Positions 47,401 to 58,912 of a DNA stretch of 64,000 bases are shown piece after piece; within the stretch, counting starts at the first letter, position 1, and the number at the start of each line of letters is the position of its first letter. The notes beneath the pieces are model-generated. The model worked only from the letters and a program-made list of their open reading frames with translations. It was not told where the DNA came from and did no database searches. The DNA is from Theristus sp. LFF4_11 (Eukaryota > Nematoda > Chromadorea > Monhysterida > Xyalidae): assembly GCA_030248135.1 (NCBI GenBank), contig JASANC010003789.1, positions 1-64,000 of the forward strand, read 5' to 3'. The translations under genes were made by a program, and so were the position numbers.

Positions 47401-50400
47401 GTTGCACTTGCAGGCTACCGGAGCGCGGCTCCACTGAATGGTCAGAAAAATGTGTTGAGATAATGTTTCTTTGCAATGCTTCAATTATTTTCTATTTGCC
47501 ACAGAATTGATCCTTCACTCTTGAAGTTCTTCCGCTGCACCTGTTAAATGAACCAAATCGTATAGGGAGTTTGTTTGTCATTCATGCCCGGCCCGGCCAA
47601 CTGTCCGATGCCAAAAAGGGGTGGAGAACATATACCTTGGAGCCGCTTTAATTTCAATAATCCAGCATGCAAACGAACACTAACTAGCTCTGTTAACCTG
47701 TGTGAATTAGTTAAACCTTTTTCCAGCAACTACAAAACAGATCAATTCTGACCGGATTGATTAAAATGTTTGGTGACTGTTTGACGAAAAAAAAACTCAA
47801 AATAAAAACTAAAAAAGCAACCACGCACATTTCGTGGTGTATTGCGATGAGTCCAACACCCACGGCCGCGGCCCACCGGTGAATTTTAGCATCGTCTGCC
47901 CACCAAGCGTCACCAGTGTTGTACGATCGTTGGAGTCAGCCATCTGCGAAATCACAAAATTTCATAACTTATCTAAAAAGGTAGACTATTTCAATTGTCA
48001 ACGTGCAAAATCTGCAATTTGTGAGGAAAGCCTGAATCTGCCAATTGTGATTAATCATGACACTGCGGACTACACTATTCAAACGGACAAAAAAACTCAC
48101 ATGTTATTCAACAGTCTGTAAAGTTAGTTTGAGGAGGGGGGATGGCTATCCGAGAAACAAAACAGAAAAAAACTCCAACAAAAGCGCACCGAAAGCGGCA
48201 GATAGGCGCTGATTGTTTTGCTCGCGCTCAGCTGGACACCGTCAGCTGCATAAGACACCGAAATGCGGGCGTCGCCCGAAGTCACCGCCTCTAACACCAA
48301 CGTGGTGCAACCGGCAATTGTCGTGTGCGCGTTTTGTACGGGCAGTGGGTCGCCTTCTGAAAAAAAAAACCAAGAATTTGATTCTCGAGTTTTTTTTGCG
48401 GAAAAAATTCGTTCCGTCCCTGACCACATTAGCAAACACTTACGGCTAGCCAACCAAAAAAAATTGTCTGTCTCTGTGCCCAGCTCCCCTCGTCCGGAAA
48501 CTGGATTTCCTTGCGCAACATGCCCGACACTCGCAGTCGAACTCTGAATTATCGACAATCGGCTGATTGGCTGGTGATCACGTGACGTATGCTTTACGTG
48601 CAGACAGTCTTTAATGCACGGACAGCATGCATCCCCATGATCACCACCAAATAATCAGCTGATTGCCTATAATTTCGAGTTCGACTGTATAATGTGTCGA
48701 ATTAAAATCACTCAATCAATCAATCAAGCAACCACTCACGGCTAGCCAATCGGAACACGTCCGGTCGATCGAACTGAACATTCAACGTCAACAGTCTACA
48801 GTCGTTGAACGCCAGCTCGCCGACGCCGTCGATCGAGCCGAAAACGGCCACGGCCAACTCCAATCGACGGCCGATCTGCGCCTCGACACGACCGACGACG
48901 AAGTCCAGACGAGTCGGTGGGATGATGTGAACCTGTTCAGGTAAACGTGCACATTTGGGTTGAGTTTGAAATACCACCAACTTTGCTGAAAGCTAGAGTC
49001 CTGATTCAATGACGGACTTTTGGAAGTTTTCGTAGCGACGCGTGATTTTGCGCGAGAATAGTTTATTTTCCTCATTTTTCTCCGATCAAGCCGGAACAAG
49101 AACCAAAATCAACGAAATTCTTGGTAGTTCTCTGCTTATTTCGGCTTGGCCAACAACAACTCAGATCCAGAAGAGGGAATGGGCGGTGAGTTTTAGTTTT
49201 AGTTCTAGTCTTTAGTTCCATTTTAGTTCCAACAATTTTAGTCCCAACCAGTTTCGAGCATAAACACCAAAAAAAACCAAACAAACGAGCGTCCGCATCG
49301 CCAATTGAGTAAAAAGTGAAAAAGGAAGGAAGAAGATGAGCTAGAACACCTGAACGACTCAAATTGACTCGAATTTGTCTCGACTCGAACTCGAAACCCC
49401 CAAGCGCACCATTGCACGGCCGAAATGCGCGCGTTGCTTCGCGTCGGCGGCCTTGACGTCGGCAGCGCCCACGTGCGGCTGCGTGTGCAACAGACCGGAC
49501 TGATCGTTGACAACGGCGACCGATTGCTCGCTCGACTGCCAGACGTAGTGGCCGCTGCCGCCGGTCACCTTAGGGAACGTTGAGAAGAAAGGTGATCTTT
49601 GATTTTGCCACCGAGACTCGATGCGCGCACACAGTCTCCATAGCATATCCAACTAAACTTGTTGGTGTTGGGATTTTTAGGCGATGTTTGTAGCCTCTGA
49701 GAAGTGTACAGAACGCCATTGAGTAGGGCGCCCATCGAGTTTTCTCTGTCATTAAGTGCCTATACACCCCTCGGCGGGGCTCGATCCCCCGAACGCACAG
49801 ACTGCAGTCTAACGCACTACCACCAGGCCACGAGGGTGACAAACTGCCGCTTAACAGCGCCGAATAAAACAGAACAAAACAGAACAGAACCTTCATCTGA
49901 TACTGGTAGCGTGTTCGTGCCACCGGATGCCATGGGAACACTAATCGCGGTGGGTGAATTACGATCGGGTCGTAGATGTCAGCCGGTTGCTCACCGCGCG
50001 CCTTTTGAGTCGCTTCAATCAGCGTGTCGGACTGAAATTTGCAAAAGAAAGTCTATTCTAATGCAAACCGATTATTAAAAAAAATCGTTTTAATTCAAAA
50101 TCAGACAGCCAAAAACACGGAAATGGTACCAACTACAGTTCAACTCTACAAAGAAGGCTATCAGCTGATTGGTTGGTGATCACGCGATTGCAGACGTTAT
50201 TGTGAAGAGGCGGAGCCTGTGCTGCACAGAAAGCATGCACTTCGTGATTACCAACGAATCAGCTGATAGACGATAATTTAGAATTCGACTGCACGTTATA
50301 ATAGTTCTGTTTCCCTTGACCCGGTTGCTTTTAAAATAAATTCAAGAATGTCTTGTTGAATCGCCCGTAAAAATAATGATACAATCGTCAAACGGGTCCG

Positions 50401-53400
50401 AGAAGCGAACTATTTTCCGACTGGGGTGGGTGGAGACTTCATTACCTCATCCAATACGCCCACGAACATCGACGTTAATCGAACGTGTCCACTTTTAATG
50501 GCGGTTGCGACAAAATGGCTGCCGTTTTTCGACGCACTCAACGTTTCGAAATATTCCGGCGGCAACGTGGTGCGAAGTTTCATGTTCTGAAATTCGTTCA
50601 TGGCGTTAGTGGCTTGTCATTAAAGCGTTGATAAAATGTCAGAAAATCTCAACAGAGAGATTAAAAAAACATGCAGATCAGATTTTCAGAGAAAGAGATC
50701 ACATTACATGGTAGAGTTACGGATCACGATAATCTGTCTTTTTCGTACTGCGACTCAACGCAGATGTCAAAATGCAGATAGTGATTTCATGCTTGTTGCG
50801 ACATTTCAAAACCGCCTAAGTATCCCGGTCGAATCTCAGGAACTCGGGTCACTTCACCGATTTTGAATTCCCGCGCCACGCATGAAACTATGAAACCATG
50901 CCATCTATGTGCACGCACTCGAGTCGCAGAACCATAAGAAAAGATCGATACAATAGGCTGATCTCAGGCTGGATCGATCACCTCCGTGATCAGCATCGAG
51001 TGCCCGGTGGCGTCATGAAGCACCACCGAGATTTCGTACGTCCGCCCACGTTCGAGAATCCAAATCGCAAACGGCTGAATGGCGAAATGCGCCGACACCG
51101 GCGTCGTCACGTGCACCACGGAACGGGGCAGATCGGCGATCGCAGCGTCGTCGTCGTCGTCGTTGGTGTTGACGACATCTGCGCACAGAGAATATGTTAA
51201 AAAGAACATGTGTTGTAAATTTCAGAATTATTGTGAAATGTGTTTGAGGCAGTCATTATGTTTCGGCCCATTAAACAACTTTACATAATGAATGCCGAAC
51301 AAACGGCGGGCCTCATCAGACAGAAGTGTACCGTTTGTTTCAAATCTATTAAATTATATCTGTTATCGTTATTTGTTGTTTGACTTGTTGTAAACTTTGC
51401 TGTTTCTGTAATCGGCTTTTATTTTTAAAGCGTGTTTTGTTGATTATTGTCAGATCAGATTTTGCTTGCGTCGAACGAAGTGTTGTTATTGCAGGTTCCG
51501 AACGCCAACCGCAAGCTTTTCGATAAAGTGAGCGTCAGGGAACCAATGGTCCTTTTTGACCTGTTTTGATTGCACAGAACAAACAGGAATCAGTGAAGAT
51601 GTGGATATGACACTGGCGTTAACAACAACCTGCTTTCTTTCATTTGCTTTCGAAATTGAAACCAATCGCACCGACAGAAAAAACGCAAGATGAAACTGAA
51701 GGATCGATCAATCAGGAAAACAACAAAAAGAAACCAAAAAAACTCACTTCTATCATTCACAATGACGTCGCATCGTCCAATCGCGCGAGTAAGCACTGTC
51801 GACGTTTCGGAGTTCAACGCGCAAATCGACGTTTCTGATACGCTCAGGTAATATTGCACTGACGGCAAGGTGACGTCTGAAGTCCGCGGAAAAAAACGGC
51901 ATAACGCTGCCATACAGACGGAACAACGTCAAAACTATACTGGCCCGAACCATCCAATTTGCATGGATTTACAAATTTGGAAAACGTCCAAAAAAGGCAC
52001 ATTTTTACAAAACCCCAGCCACCAACCGTCGAATCTGCTGTGCTTGAACACGTGCAACCGGAATGGCACCCTCGCACCGGGCGGCACACGCGCCTCGTGC
52101 GGCTCGAGGTGCAAACTCGCGACCACCATCAGATCGATCGAGTATGACTGCACGTTCTGGGAACGAATAAAAACAACATTTTTCTACCGGGACTTTTCCT
52201 TTTGTTGTTACATTCTCACTTTATAACATCTCCAGAACAACAAAACCAACCTTGAAACTCGCTCCCGGCATTCGAACGACCAATTGCGATGTGCCCGTGC
52301 TCAAGCCTTCCACCAGCACCATGTGGCCTAAAATGCAAAAAAAGACTTTAGAGCGTCGCTCTGATGGTCTTAAAAGGGCAGAAACGCCATCTTAGTTTCC
52401 GGTGCGTTCGTACACAACTGGAAATCAAATGGACAAAATAAATCGTGTCCGCAATGCATTCGATACAAATGGCAAAAATGTGTTGTCCGTACTGAGCACA
52501 ATCAATTCAGTTTGCGACTCCATCTCCATTAGATAACTGTTGGGTGCCTCTAGGACAGAGTGTGGCGTGTGTGGCACGTGCGGCCACCAACCAATCAGCT
52601 ATTTGCGCACATGACACAGATTTACGAGTGTGCACCCTGTTTTCCAGCCAGTTCCAGCCGCTCAATGCCCGGCGGCGTCTCGTATTTCGACTCCGAGAAC
52701 GGCAACAGATGCAGAATCGGTGCACTTGCGTTCGTCGACTTGTCGCGTATCGTCCAGTCGAACTCGAGACCGTCGAGCGCCGAGAATTTGTCGCCTGAGA
52801 AGCAAGGAAAAAGTTTAAAAAAAGCACAGGAAATCTGGAGTCCGGGTCTCCGTGCTACATGCTGTTCATAGTTTTTTTTTATCGGAGTTTGCTGCTTTTT
52901 GCGAAATGAAATGGATGGATGGAAAATGATGGATCTGAGAAGGAGAAATTTCGATCGCTCACGAATTGTTTGAGCAGAAGAAACCGCAACACGCAGCAAA
53001 CAAAGGATAAAACGATCTCACGAAGTCAATGGTCACTGTCGCATACCATAAAAACCGACACGGACAGTGCAGGATCTGTAGAGGAGTCTGATAACAACAA
53101 AACGGAACAATTCGACCAAACCACCACAAATGCGACCAACGTTTTGCGTTCAACGCTCTCAGCACAAATTCAACTGGCGCGTCATCCAGAAACAATTTTC
53201 GCGTCGTCGTCTCAATTTCAATCGAGTCAATTTCATCAATCAAAACGTCACATCGAAGCGTGATTCCGCGCTCTGAGAAGAAATGTGAGTTTAACAAACG
53301 CTTGTTTTTTTGTTTTTTTTGCAGTGCGCTGATTGGTGGTGACGGTGATGGTTTCAGTGGTGGTGATTGGTGGTGGCAGGAATTTGACAAATAGGCGTCT

Positions 53401-54473
53401 CCGTTCATACCACACTCTGTTCATACCGTTTTCTGTTTTTTGCGAAACAAAATTGATGGGTGGGCAAAAAAAAATCTCGGGTGAAAAACCGTTTTTTTTT
53501 CACATGCCAACCACAACTGCCCGAATGAACCAGGGTGCGACGTTCTTTCCAGAGGAGCCAAATTTCTGCCGAGTTTTTCAGTTTAATTGCTTTACGTTCC
53601 GACTGCATTGGAGTGAACATGCAGCAAGTCGGTCGGTTCACGGTCGGTTACTGGTGAACCGATCGACTTGCTGCATGTTCACCAGTACTGAGTGAACCGA
53701 GTCACTTGCTGCAGTAAACTTCACCAGTGAACCCTAGCGCGATAGATGGGAGCCAATTCGCGCACTTCTTCAGCGGTGCGCTTCAAATCAGTCAAAACTG
53801 CTGACCGTGATTTTCGGCGAAAATGATCGCCGACTGTAGAGTTTCGGCGCCGATCGCTGAGACAAGCGCCTTATCGGAGCAGGTTCGTGTCGCGTCAGCC
53901 GGCGTCACCACGGCGGACACGGTCACCAATTTTGGTCGCGTTGAGCGCCTGAATGACGCTGGTGCTCTCTTTTTCACATTTTCAGGTTCCAAATTTCAAA
54001 ATTCATTTTTTTTCAAACTCAATGCGCACGCGCCGCTGAGCAGTTGGTGATCCATGCGCACGCATGCAAATGCGCGGCATCGCTGTTGAGTTGCAATATT
54101 TCTTTTTGTCCTGCCCAGAAAGCATGCATCAACGTGACGTATCTTTATCACCAAACCAACCAATCAGCTGATTGCCTACAATTTGGAGTTCGACTGAACT
54201 GAAATTGTTTTTTTTTGTCTCTGAATTTGAGCAAAGTAGAACGAACCACTGAAAGCAGCCGCCGCTCGGATCGCTGACATCGAGCAGAAAACTCACGGCC
54301 GCTCCGGGAATCGCGCCGGCGTCGTCGTGTTTCCGCGGCAAGAGAATTTTCGGAACGTTCAATCGATAGCTGTGGACGGCGACCGGCGGCACGAAAATGG
54401 AATTGAGCGCAAAACTGAGAATGGTCGCCGAGAAAATGGACGACAGCGTCGTCCTTGCTTCCTCCGCTGTCAT
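35081..54473 (-). CDS. NUP210: Nuclear pore membrane glycoprotein 210 (gp210)
   Basis: Gp210 is a single-pass protein of the pore membrane; its huge lumenal part is a string of Ig-like domains. About 40 exons run from 54,473 to 35,081, roughly 1,900 residues. The first exon (54473-54247) has a hydrophobic signal-like stretch followed by YRLNVPKILLP, and CFQWRSTRPKL forms across the junction to 53,949. Conserved blocks follow in family order: LRCDVLIDEIDSIEI (~53,250), LDGLEFDWTIRD (~52,770), YFETLSASKNGSHF (~50,570), LVFPWHPVARTRYQYQM (~49,930), KTISAYLPLSV (~48,210), FTGGPRPWVLDSSQY (~47,870), DSISSLVLRWETTDPQL (~46,320), LTVFNHPSQRNGDSFAI (~45,270), GLIEALKIGNALITG (~43,430), FSFGGAKQPLIFKWSL (~42,860) and SSDNSILNVDRSTGIAV (~39,640). 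The transmembrane helix is PIITALLCCAAVAVLIL (~36,480). A short cytosolic tail has SP motifs (RSSPTSPYLWSTERS, ~35,700) and ends ASPTSSYYKS. Individual exon ends are approximate. Confidence 0.93.
35829..35917. repeat. Palindromic GCATTCATGAAGCAG repeat, copy 7
   Basis: Full-length copy with a slightly diverged right arm (tgcctcgtgaatgcgc), in a NUP210 intron. Confidence 0.85.
40206..40313. repeat. 36-bp tandem repeat, three copies
   Basis: Three exact or near-exact copies of a unit starting TGGAAGAGCAAACAAACTAA, in a NUP210 intron. Confidence 0.88.
40673..40904. repeat. Roughly 230-bp MITE with CTATT...AATGACGTCATTT ends, copy 2
   Basis: Same orientation and length as the copy at 28,792, with few differences. 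In a NUP210 intron. Confidence 0.8.
41399..41475. repeat. Palindromic GCATTCATGAAGCAG repeat, copy 8
   Basis: Full-length copy with a shorter loop (gcgcagctgtacaacgctat), in a NUP210 intron. Confidence 0.85.
43589..43747. repeat. Palindromic CAATCAGCTGA MITE, diverged copy
   Basis: Begins CAGTCGAACTC and ends GAATTCGAC, in a NUP210 intron. Confidence 0.6.
44083..44275. repeat. MITE with CGCATTGAGTCTCG-type ends, copy
   Basis: Left end TGCAACTCAGTGCGTTTGCA and right end CTATGAGCGCATTGAGTCTC are inverted. The interior carries the shared word CCGCGTCATGCATGAAACTG. Other copies: 7,350-7,531, 50,742-50,930, and halves at 35,932-35,975 and 56,475-56,540. Confidence 0.7.
46017..46232 (+). mobile_element. 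tRNA-derived SINE with CAA tail and 16-bp duplication
   Basis: The tRNA-like head (46,019 to about 46,085) has an A box TGGCCTGGTGG and a B box GGATCGAGCCC. A body (TATAGGCACTTAATGACAGA to ACATCGCCTAAAA) and a (CAA)n tail follow. The perfect 16-bp target duplication ACAAAAAGCACCAACT lies at 46001-46016 and 46233-46248. The right copy abuts a NUP210 exon end on the minus strand. Confidence 0.88.
48534..48688. repeat. Palindromic MITE with CAATCAGCTGATTGG arms, most complete copy
   Basis: Ends CAGTCGAACTC and GAGTTCGACTG, then AATCAGCTGATTG-type inner palindromes and GGTGATCAC. Related copies: 43,589-43,747, 44,509-44,635, 50,136-50,291 and 54,040-54,196, all in NUP210 introns; a fragment lies at 39,410-39,470. 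Confidence 0.8.
49679..49838 (-). mobile_element. tRNA-derived SINE, second copy
   Basis: Reverse complement of the SINE at 46 kb: tRNA-like head near 49,770-49,838 (GGGGCTCGATCCCCCGAACG on the plus strand) and body down to aggcgatgtttg near 49,680. It lies in a NUP210 intron. Target duplications were not evident. Confidence 0.8.
50136..50291. repeat. Palindromic CAATCAGCTGATTGG MITE, copy
   Basis: Ends CAGTTCAACTC and GAATTCGACTG; contains ATCAGCTGATTGG on the left and AATCAGCTGAT on the right, with gcatgc between. Confidence 0.75.
50742..50930. repeat. MITE with CGCATTGAGTCTCG-type ends, copy
   Basis: Left end TACTGCGACTCAACGCAGAT and right end GTGCACGCACTCGAGTCGCA; in a NUP210 intron. 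Confidence 0.65.
53613..53683. repeat. Strong hairpin, GTGAACATGCAGCAAGTCG arms
   Basis: GTGAACATGCAGCAAGTCGG pairs with CGACTTGCTGCATGTTCAC, followed by a weaker third copy to about 53,735. In a NUP210 intron. Confidence 0.7.
54040..54196. repeat. Palindromic CAATCAGCTGATTGG MITE, left-truncated copy
   Basis: The right arm CCAATCAGCTGATTGCCTAC through GAGTTCGACTG is complete and the left arm starts late. It lies in the first NUP210 intron. Confidence 0.7.
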
Positions 54474-54699
54474 CCTCCACCTTCACCAGCTTGACTTTCT
54501 GTTTTTTTTCTAAAAAAACGGTTTTTTTTTGGTTTTTTCTTACAAAAATAAAAAAAGTGTTTTTTTATTTTACAAAACTTTTACCTTTTGCCATAATTTG
54601 GGTTAGTTTTGGTTGGTCAGCTTTATTAAAAACCGGTGCGGGTGCGCGTGCTTTTAATAAAGAAGCTTTTCGTTCGGCTCGGCAAGATACAAGATTTGT

Positions 54700-55084
54700 A
54701 GAAGGATAATTTTCATGAAAGTTTTTGTCAATTTTAAGGGCCAGATAAAATGGATAAAATGGACCTTATTTAGTTTTGAATGTGCAAAGTTCAGCGTGGT
54801 TAAATCAAATTCGAATGCACCTATTTTTGTCGACCCAGATTTTGGTTGCTCCGCTCCGGCATTTTCAAAATTTTTTAAATTACAATTTATTTGTAATTTA
54901 AAAATAGGACAAGGGGATTTTCCCTTAAAAAAATATATTAAATTTTCGAAAAAAAAATTTAGGGTGTGCAGAAAATTTTGGGGGGGGGGGGGTCCGCAGA
55001 CAAAATTTCATGGGGGGGGGGGGGGGGAGATGGGGGGGATGGGAGGGGGGGGGAGGGGGGGGGGGCGGGGCCCGGGGCCCCCCC
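54700..55084. other. AT-rich then G/C-homopolymer segment left of the foldback element
   Basis: 54,720-54,960 is AT-rich without a recognised gene. 54,980-55,084 consists of G-runs and then C-runs. It lies upstream of NUP210, whose promoter should be just right of 54,473. Confidence 0.6.
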
Positions 55085-57709
55085 CCTCCCTCCCCCCCTC
55101 CCCTCCCCTCCCCTCCTCCTTTTTGGAGGACAAAACCCCTCCCCTCCCCTCCCCTCCCCTCCCCTCCTGAGACAGGACAGGACAAAACCCCTCCCCTCCT
55201 CCAACAAAAATTCAAAAAAAGGACAAATTTTGATTTTTAAGGATTACGGTAACTCCGGCAGTGGGTCTCGACACGAATTACACAGGTTACGGTAATTTTG
55301 GGTCTTGACACGAAGTTGCTGAAAACCACTTTGTTTTTTGTGAATAACAGTTGAAACCTTTCAGAAACATGCAGCATTATAACAGAATGTCAAAATATTG
55401 GATGTCAAGGATTACGGTAACTCTGTAGTGGGTCTCGACACGATTTTTTAAAAACGTCCCTGATTGCCAGGAAAAGCTACTAGAATGATAGATACCGTTC
55501 ACATGATTGCATAAAACGGTCATATATCGGAAGTTTGGTCCCACGGGTTACGGTAGCGGTCGTTTTGGGTCTTGACACGAAGTTGCTGAAAACCATTTTG
55601 TTTCTTATGAATAACAGTTGAAACCTTTCAGAAACATGAAGCATTGTAACAGAATGTCAAAATATTGGATGTCAAGGATTACGGTAACTTTGCAGTGGGT
55701 CTCGACACGATTTTTTAAAAACCTCCCGATTGCCAGGAAAAGCTACTAGAATGATTGATATCGTTCACATGATTGTTTGAAACGGTCATAAGTCGAAAGT
55801 TTGGTCACACGGGTTACGGTAGCAGTCGTTTTGGGTCTTGACACGAAGTTGCTGAAAACCATTTTGTTTCTTATAAATAACAGTTGAAACCTTTCAGAAA
55901 CATGAAGCATTGTAACAGAATGTCAAAATATTGGATGTCAAGGATTACGGTAACTTTGCAGTGGGTCTCGACACGATTTTTTAAAAACCTCCCGATTGCC
56001 AGGAAAAGCTACTAGAATGATTGATATCGTTCACATGATTGTTTGAAACGGTCATAAGTCGAAAGTTTGGTCACACGGGTTACGGTAGCAGTCGTTTTGG
56101 GTCTTGACACGAAGTTGCTGAAAACCACTTTGTTTCTTATGAATAACAGTTGAAACCTTTCAGAAACATGAAGCATTGTAACAGAATGTCAAAAAAATTG
56201 GATGTCAAGGATTACGGTAACTCTGCAGTGGGTCTCGACACGATTCTTTAAAAACGTTCCTGATTGCCAGGAAAAGCTATTATCTTTTCGTGCTAAGGAG
56301 GCCGTGTAATGTTGAATGATGTGTGGAAAAGCCGCACAGCTGAAAAAATGTTTCGCGCCTAAACGTAATTCGAATATGAAATAAAATAAAATTATTTAGT
56401 GAGATAAAATTCTAATTGTTTTTTTCCTCAATTTCTTGCACAAATCTGCCGTCAGAATACGTTAAGTTTTGCTGATTTCAAATTGCCGCGCAGCCATGAA
56501 ACATTTTCTCTATCTGTGCGTGCAAACGCATATTGGGTCACGTTTAATAAGAAAGATAATACTAGAATGATAGATACCGTTCACATGATTGCATAAAACG
56601 GTCATATATCGGAAGTTTGGTCCCACGGGTTACGGTAGCGGTCGTTTGGGGTCTTGACACGAAGTTGCTGAAAACCACTTTGTTTCTTGTGAATAACAGT
56701 TTTAGAAACATGCAGGATTTAAACAAAATGTCAAAAAATCAGATGTCAAGGAGTGCGCAATTATCAAGTTTTTTATTGAGTTGGTTGCAGCTGAAATTTC
56801 AGTGTTTTGCGCCGACGTGTTTTGTGCTGTTTTTCCTCTTCTTTGAATGTTAAATTTGTTTAAAATTTGTTTTGTCAGTTTTTTTCTACTCTTTTAAATT
56901 GATTCATTCATGCAGACTAGTACCGTGCTCTGTCATAGTCAAAGTGTAGTCGGTTGGTGCTACAAAAAACGTGAGAGTAAAGGAAAAAGTAAAAGATGAG
57001 ACGAGAAGTTATCAAGAACCAGTTTTGAAAAAAAAATCAAAAAAGAAAAAATTCTGGCAATCAGGGACGTTTCTAAAAAAATCGTGTCGAGACCCACTAC
57101 AGAGTTACCGTAATCCTTGGCAGCCAATATTTTGACATTCTGTTACAATGCTTCATGTTTCTGAAAGGTTTCAACTGTTATTCATAAGAAACAAAGTGGT
57201 TTTCAGCAACTTCGTGTCAAGACCCAAAACGACTGCCACCATAACCCGTGTGACCAAACTTTCGACTTATGACCGTTTCAAACAATCATGTGAACGATAT
57301 CAATCATTCTAGTAGCTTTTCCTGGCAATCAGGGACGTTTTTAAATAATCGTGTGGAGACCCACTGCAGAGTTACCGTAATACTTGACATCCAATATTTT
57401 GACATTCTGTTACAATGCTTCATGTTTCTGAAAGGTTTCAACTGTTATTCACAAGAAACAAAGTGGTTTTCAGCAACTTCGTGTCAAGACCCAAAATTAC
57501 CGTAACCTGTGTAATTCGTGTCGAGACCCACTGCCGGAGTTACCGTAATCCTTAAAAATCAAAATTTAACATTTTTTTGAATTTTTGTTGGAGGAGGGGA
57601 GGGGTTTTGTCCTGTCTCAGGAGGGGAGGGGAGGGGAGGGGAGGGGAGGGGTTTTGTCCTCCAAAAAGGAGGAGGGGAGGGGAGGGGAGGGGAGGGGTTT
57701 TGTCCTGAC
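55085..57709. mobile_element. Large foldback element with internally repeated arms
   Basis: The left arm (55,085 to ~56,275) and right arm (~57,040-57,709) are inverted. Each outer end is made of CCCCTCCCCT blocks and GGAGGACAAAACC, then a tttttgaatttttgttgg-like segment. Inside, units opening GGATTACGGTAACTC and GGGTCTTGACACGAAG repeat. In the left arm unit starts are at 55,241, 55,409, 55,676, 55,942 and 56,209 (one 168-bp spacing, then 266-267 bp). The right arm shows the mirror spacing, 266 then 168, with ends near 57,117, 57,383 and 57,551. The central spacer has no coding region I recognise. Confidence 0.85.
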
Positions 57710-58742
57710 TAGGGTTAGGGAAAAAAATCCGGATTTTTTTTTTAAATTAAAAAAAAATTAAAAAAAAATTTTTTTTTTACAAGTTAGGTTTGTTCGAAGC
57801 GTCTCGTCGAGCTGAGTTCATCTAGACTATTTTCAGAGCGATCCGGAAAACTATAAGAGCGAAAATCGTGTTTTATTGAAATTATGTCCATTTCATAGAG
57901 GGAAAGTTGCATTTTCAACAGTAAAACAGGACAATTTTCGACGTGTACTTGAATATTGAACCGTTCTTAGTTGTTCCTCTTTAGAAAATTACCAAAATTT
58001 GACTGTGTTCAAAAATTCCTGTTTGCTGTAGCTAAGTCGGCAACCCCTGTCGACCCGGTCGCCCCCCCCCCCTCAAGACACTTACTTTCAGGTTCAACCA
58101 GCTATGCTATCTGCCACATGGCGAGAGCCCACTCTTCAAATCATCGTATCGAAAACACGTACCATGATTTCGCGATCACGTTGCGGGCAACTGACAGACG
58201 CAAGTTTAACACGTTAGTTTAGCTCAGCACGCAAGTTTTAACATGTGGCCATGTTATCGGGTATCTGAAAAACGGTCGTGTGATGTGGTATTAACCAACA
58301 TCTCCGCTCAAATTGTTTAACAATATATCGCACAACTCCATTGTAGACCTATAACATACGCCAATCAACAAAATATCATGTTCATCTCATGGCCTACCGA
58401 CTGAAAAAACATGTTCTAAGTTGCAAGAAAACGATTTCTGAAACGATATTTCAATTCAGTTAAGTCATTTCAACGCTAAAAATTGACTCTAGAAGTCATC
58501 CAAATCGAAAAACATGGAGTACGTCGGTCAAAATGACCAAATAATGACATTTACCTAAGCACACAAAGAAGTTGGGAAGAAAATTTGGTTTGAACTTTAA
58601 AAAAAATTATGCCATAAATCGAATTTTATGAGAAAAGTAGATTAAAATTTTTTAAATTTTTTTTTTAAGTTTAAAAAAAATCCAAATTAAAAAAAAAACG
58701 AAAAAAAAAAAAAAAAATTTTTTTTCAAAGCCCCTAACCCTA
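57710..58742. mobile_element. Putative inverted-repeat element with TAGGGTTAGGG ends
   Basis: TAGGGTTAGGG at 57,710 and CCCTAACCCTA ending at 58,742 enclose about 1 kb with T-rich then A-rich borders, like the nearby hAT-type MITEs. The immediate flanks (GTCCTGAC and CCAAAATG) do not form a target duplication, perhaps because the foldback element abuts its left end. No gene is seen inside. Confidence 0.5.
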
Positions 58743-58912
58743 CCAAAATGAATTTTTGCTGTAATATTGAATTGTATAGTATACTTGATTTTTAGTGTAT
58801 TTTTAGCATTATTTTGCTGTTTTTATAGCTTTTTAGCATTTTAGCTACCTCTCTATCAAATTTCAAAATTTTGACCGGCCCCCCCAAAGTCACCTGGCCC
58901 CCCCCCCGCGGC

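Noticed and set aside
54715..55295. Gly/Pro-rich open frames on both strands
   Set aside because: They come from G and C homopolymer and CCCCTCCCCT arrays, with no conserved domain or splice context.
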